DNA of 64,000 nucleotides, taken from assembly GCF_000758625.1 (NCBI RefSeq), contig NZ_CP009283.1:941501-1005500 (forward strand). The letters are read 5' to 3'. Shown piece after piece: positions 62,392 through 64,000 of this stretch. Position numbers and translations under genes: made by a program. This stretch comes from Paenibacillus sp. FSL R7-0273 (lineage in GTDB: Bacteria > Bacillota > Bacilli > Paenibacillales > Paenibacillaceae). How positions within the stretch are numbered: position 1 is the first letter of the stretch; each line of letters opens with the position of its first letter. The notes below the pieces were generated by a model. It saw nothing but the letters and a program-made list of their open reading frames with translations, had not been told where the DNA came from and ran no database searches.

Positions 62392-63039
62392 ATGACAACA
62401 GAATTGAAAGCAGAAGTAGCGTTTAGTAAGGTGATCCGGGATCGGCATTCGGTGCGTAAATATGACCCGTCCTGGAAAATCTCCAATGAGGAGATCAAAG
62501 AGATTTTGAATGATGCCATTCTGGCCCCGTCCTCATCCAATCTGCAGCCATGGCGCTTCATTGTGATCACGGATCAGGAGCTGAAGCAGCAGCTGCTGCC
62601 CATCGCGTACAACCAGCAGCAGGTTGTTGATGCTTCTGCTACAATTGCTGTTCTTGGGGATATCGAAGCTTACCGCAATGCGGAGAAAATATATGAGTAC
62701 GCCGAGGCAGCCGGATATATCACTGCAGAAATAGGTGCAGCGATGGCTAAACGCAGCAGAGACAGCTATTCGGCCATGCCGGCCGGGAAGCTGAAGGAAA
62801 TCGCCCTGATCGATGGCGGACTGATCTCCATGCAGCTGATGCTGGCAGCCAAAGCAAGGGGATACGATACCGTACCTATGGGCGGCTTTATTCCCGAAAA
62901 ATTACGCGAGCTGTTCAGCATTCCAGAGCGTTATGAGCCGGTGATGCTGATCTCCCTCGGCAAAGCGGCGGCAGAAGGACGCTCCACAGCCAGATTGCCG
63001 CTGGAGGAAGTAACGCAATGGAATGGCTTTGAAGGGTAA
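62392..63039 (+). CDS. Nitroreductase family FMN enzyme
   Basis: A 215-residue protein behind GAGGAGGAG. The FMN-binding start is RDRHSVRKYDPSWKI, followed by NDAILAPSSSNLQPWRFIVITD (phosphate- and flavin-binding loop), then IDGGLISMQLMLAAKARGYDTVPMGGF and MLISLGKAA. It belongs to the oxygen-insensitive NAD(P)H nitro/quinone reductases (HypO/YodC/Frm2-like). Twin dyads upstream suggest control by the adjacent Rrf2 regulator, perhaps in response to quinones, hypochlorite or diamide. Confidence 0.93.
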   Translation: MTTELKAEVAFSKVIRDRHSVRKYDPSWKISNEEIKEILNDAILAPSSSNLQPWRFIVITDQELKQQLLPIAYNQQQVVDASATIAVLGDIEAYRNAEKIYEYAEAAGYITAEIGAAMAKRSRDSYSAMPAGKLKEIALIDGGLISMQLMLAAKARGYDTVPMGGFIPEKLRELFSIPERYEPVMLISLGKAAAEGRSTARLPLEEVTQWNGFEG

Positions 63040-63128
63040 GCATACACAGGAGCAGGGGGAATGGCGGTACCTGTAAGGTGTGGCAGATAACCTCTGGTAA
63101 AATATTACCTGTGTGGATTATGGAAGGG

Positions 63129-63159
63129 GCAGCCGGCGTAAGCTGGCTGCTTCTTTTTT
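63129..63159 (+). terminator. Terminator of the nitroreductase gene
   Basis: GCAGCCGGC-GTAA-GCTGGCTGC with one G-U pair, followed by TTCTTTTTT. Confidence 0.92.
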
Positions 63160-63224
63160 ATGGGGCTGTTGGAGGCCCGCATTTTCGGAGCTTACTGCTG
63201 GAAGGAGGCTGAAGGTGAGCGAAT

Positions 63225-63403
63225 AAAGGGAAAAATGCCTTTAAATAGGCTGTTGGAGGGCCGAAGGTGAGTAAATAAAGGGAAAAATCCCTTTAAATAG
63301 GCTGGTGAGGGGCCGAAGGTGAGTAAATAAAGGGAAAAATCCCTTTAAATAGGCTGGTGGGGGGCCGAAGGTGAGCAAGTAAAGGGAAAAATCCCTTTAA
63401 ATA
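63225..63403. repeat. Tandem array of four 18-bp dyads, 52-bp period
   Basis: AAAGGGAAAAATCCCTTT with GGG at 63228, 63280, 63332 and 63384, exactly 52 bp apart, with a conserved spacer of the type AAATAGGCTGGTGAGGGG then CCGAAGGTGAGTAAAT. The first copy has ATGCC instead of ATCCC in the right arm. It has the same dyad type as the arrays at 16626 and 58485, but a different spacer. Confidence 0.9.
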
Positions 63404-63528
63404 GGCTGGTGAGAGGCTGATGGTGAGTGAATGAGCAGGTTGGTAGTGGGGCGCAGGTGCTCGCTTGAATGTTACTGTAGTCTATGTCTAAAAATGCGTA
63501 TCACCAAGTTGCCACGCCAGACCCGTAC

Positions 63529-63618
63529 GACTTGCCCGCCCCCGACTTGCCCGCTCCCGACTTGCCCGCCCCCGACCTGCCCGCCCCCGACTTGCCCGCC
63601 CCCGACTTGCCCTCCCTC
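63529..63618. repeat. 15-bp tandem repeat, six copies
   Basis: GACTTGCCCGCCCCC and close variants start every 15 bases from 63529 to 63604, followed by a degenerate GC-rich stretch to about 63700. In one frame it reads PAPDL repeats, but there is no ribosome site and the composition argues against a gene. Confidence 0.85.
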
Positions 63619-63840
63619 CGACCTGCTCGCCCCCGACTTGTCCGCCTCCGACTTGCTCGCCCCCCAAAACCTGCCCCCCAGACCCGCCCGCAAACGCTCC
63701 GGCGGCCGCAATTTTCGGTTTCCCGCAGTTTCTGCTATATTATTGTTAGTGCCTGCAGCAAAGGCAGGCTTTGTACATTAGAAAGTTATATTCAGCGGAG
63801 AATATGCAGTATGACTTGTGCTTACGGCTATTGAATCAAG

Positions 63841-63990
63841 GTTTGTTTGCCCGCAATTGATGGGAGTTTTGTTTGCCGCTATTTAAAAAGTTTGTTTTAC
63901 AGCCATTAAAGCAAAGTTTGTGTTACCGCCCTTAAAGCGAGTTTGCTTTACATCTCTTGAAGCGAAGTTTGCCTTACTATTGAAGCTATA
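63841..63990. repeat. About 26-bp tandem repeat at the window end
   Basis: Units of the type GTTTGTKTTACCGCCCTTAA then AGCGA recur with GTTTG at 63841, 63871, 63890, 63916, 63941 and 63967; the last three steps are 25-26 bp. The array may continue past the window. Confidence 0.7.
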
Positions 63991-64000
63991 TTTGTATGCA

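Noticed and set aside
63431..63781. Second frame through the repeats near the window end
   Set aside because: Pro/Thr/Cys repeat text from the same 15-bp units; not a gene.
63484..63834. 116-codon frame with PAPDL repeats
   Set aside because: Produced by a 15-bp GC-rich repeat; no ribosome site and the sequence degenerates into Arg/Pro-rich text.

Overview
The window looks like a chromosomal segment of a Paenibacillus-like Bacillota bacterium. Supporting signs are strong AGGAGG-type ribosome sites, an SLH-anchored S-layer type protein, stalk-type (copper amine oxidase N-terminal-like) surface proteins, an aa3-type quinol oxidase, a YtrA-type GntR regulator, and long intergenic regions filled with small dyads. 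This assignment is inferred from gene content. I see no rRNA, tRNA, transposase, phage gene or CRISPR array.

Layout. 1-4.4 kb: a cut-off Nudix hydrolase, a tubby-like protein, a GNAT acetyltransferase, an APH-type kinase, an AroB-like enzyme and a small amphipathic protein. 5.1-23.8 kb: a large envelope locus. Three minus-strand genes (TPR-like membrane anchor, zinc-ribbon membrane protein, 50-residue membrane peptide) diverge from a plus-strand series: secreted vWA protein, tubulin-like GTPase, 838-residue partner, membrane vWA protein, beta protein, zinc-ribbon TRAFAC GTPase, and a GAP1-N-like transmembrane protein with a 12-residue repeat tail. 23.8-34.9 kb: a cobalamin riboswitch and terminator in front of a B12 capture and import operon: a 1728-residue S-layer protein built like mammalian intrinsic factor/transcobalamin, a DUF4430 lipoprotein, and a complete ECF transporter. 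35-46 kb: a chemoreceptor, the qoxABCD operon (minus strand), a polysaccharide deacetylase, and a ytrA-ABC-permease operon. 46.2-52.1 kb: an RNA repair operon, rlaP-hen1-pnkp-kptA, behind a small leader ORF and terminator. 52.5-57.9 kb: housekeeping genes (Mug glycosylase, TagO-like transferase, HAD phosphatase, stalk protein, ring-cleaving dioxygenase, AAC(3)). 58.0-60.6 kb: a second leader ORF with terminators, a further small ORF, and rtcB. 60.7-63.0 kb: ppaC, an Rrf2 regulator and a nitroreductase. 63.1-64.0 kb: repeats.

Four points stand out. (1) The 19-kb locus pairs outward-facing vWA domains with cytoplasmic tubulin-like and TRAFAC GTPases and reads as one trans-envelope machine. (2) The riboswitch operon suggests a Gram-positive version of intrinsic-factor-style B12 capture that hands over to an ECF importer. 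(3) Both RNA-repair loci lie behind similar promoter / short ORF / terminator leaders that share a 13-base block. (4) Several unrelated intergenic dyad families share one geometry: dyads 51-52 bp apart with an occasional 61-62 bp step, close to 5 and 6 helical turns.
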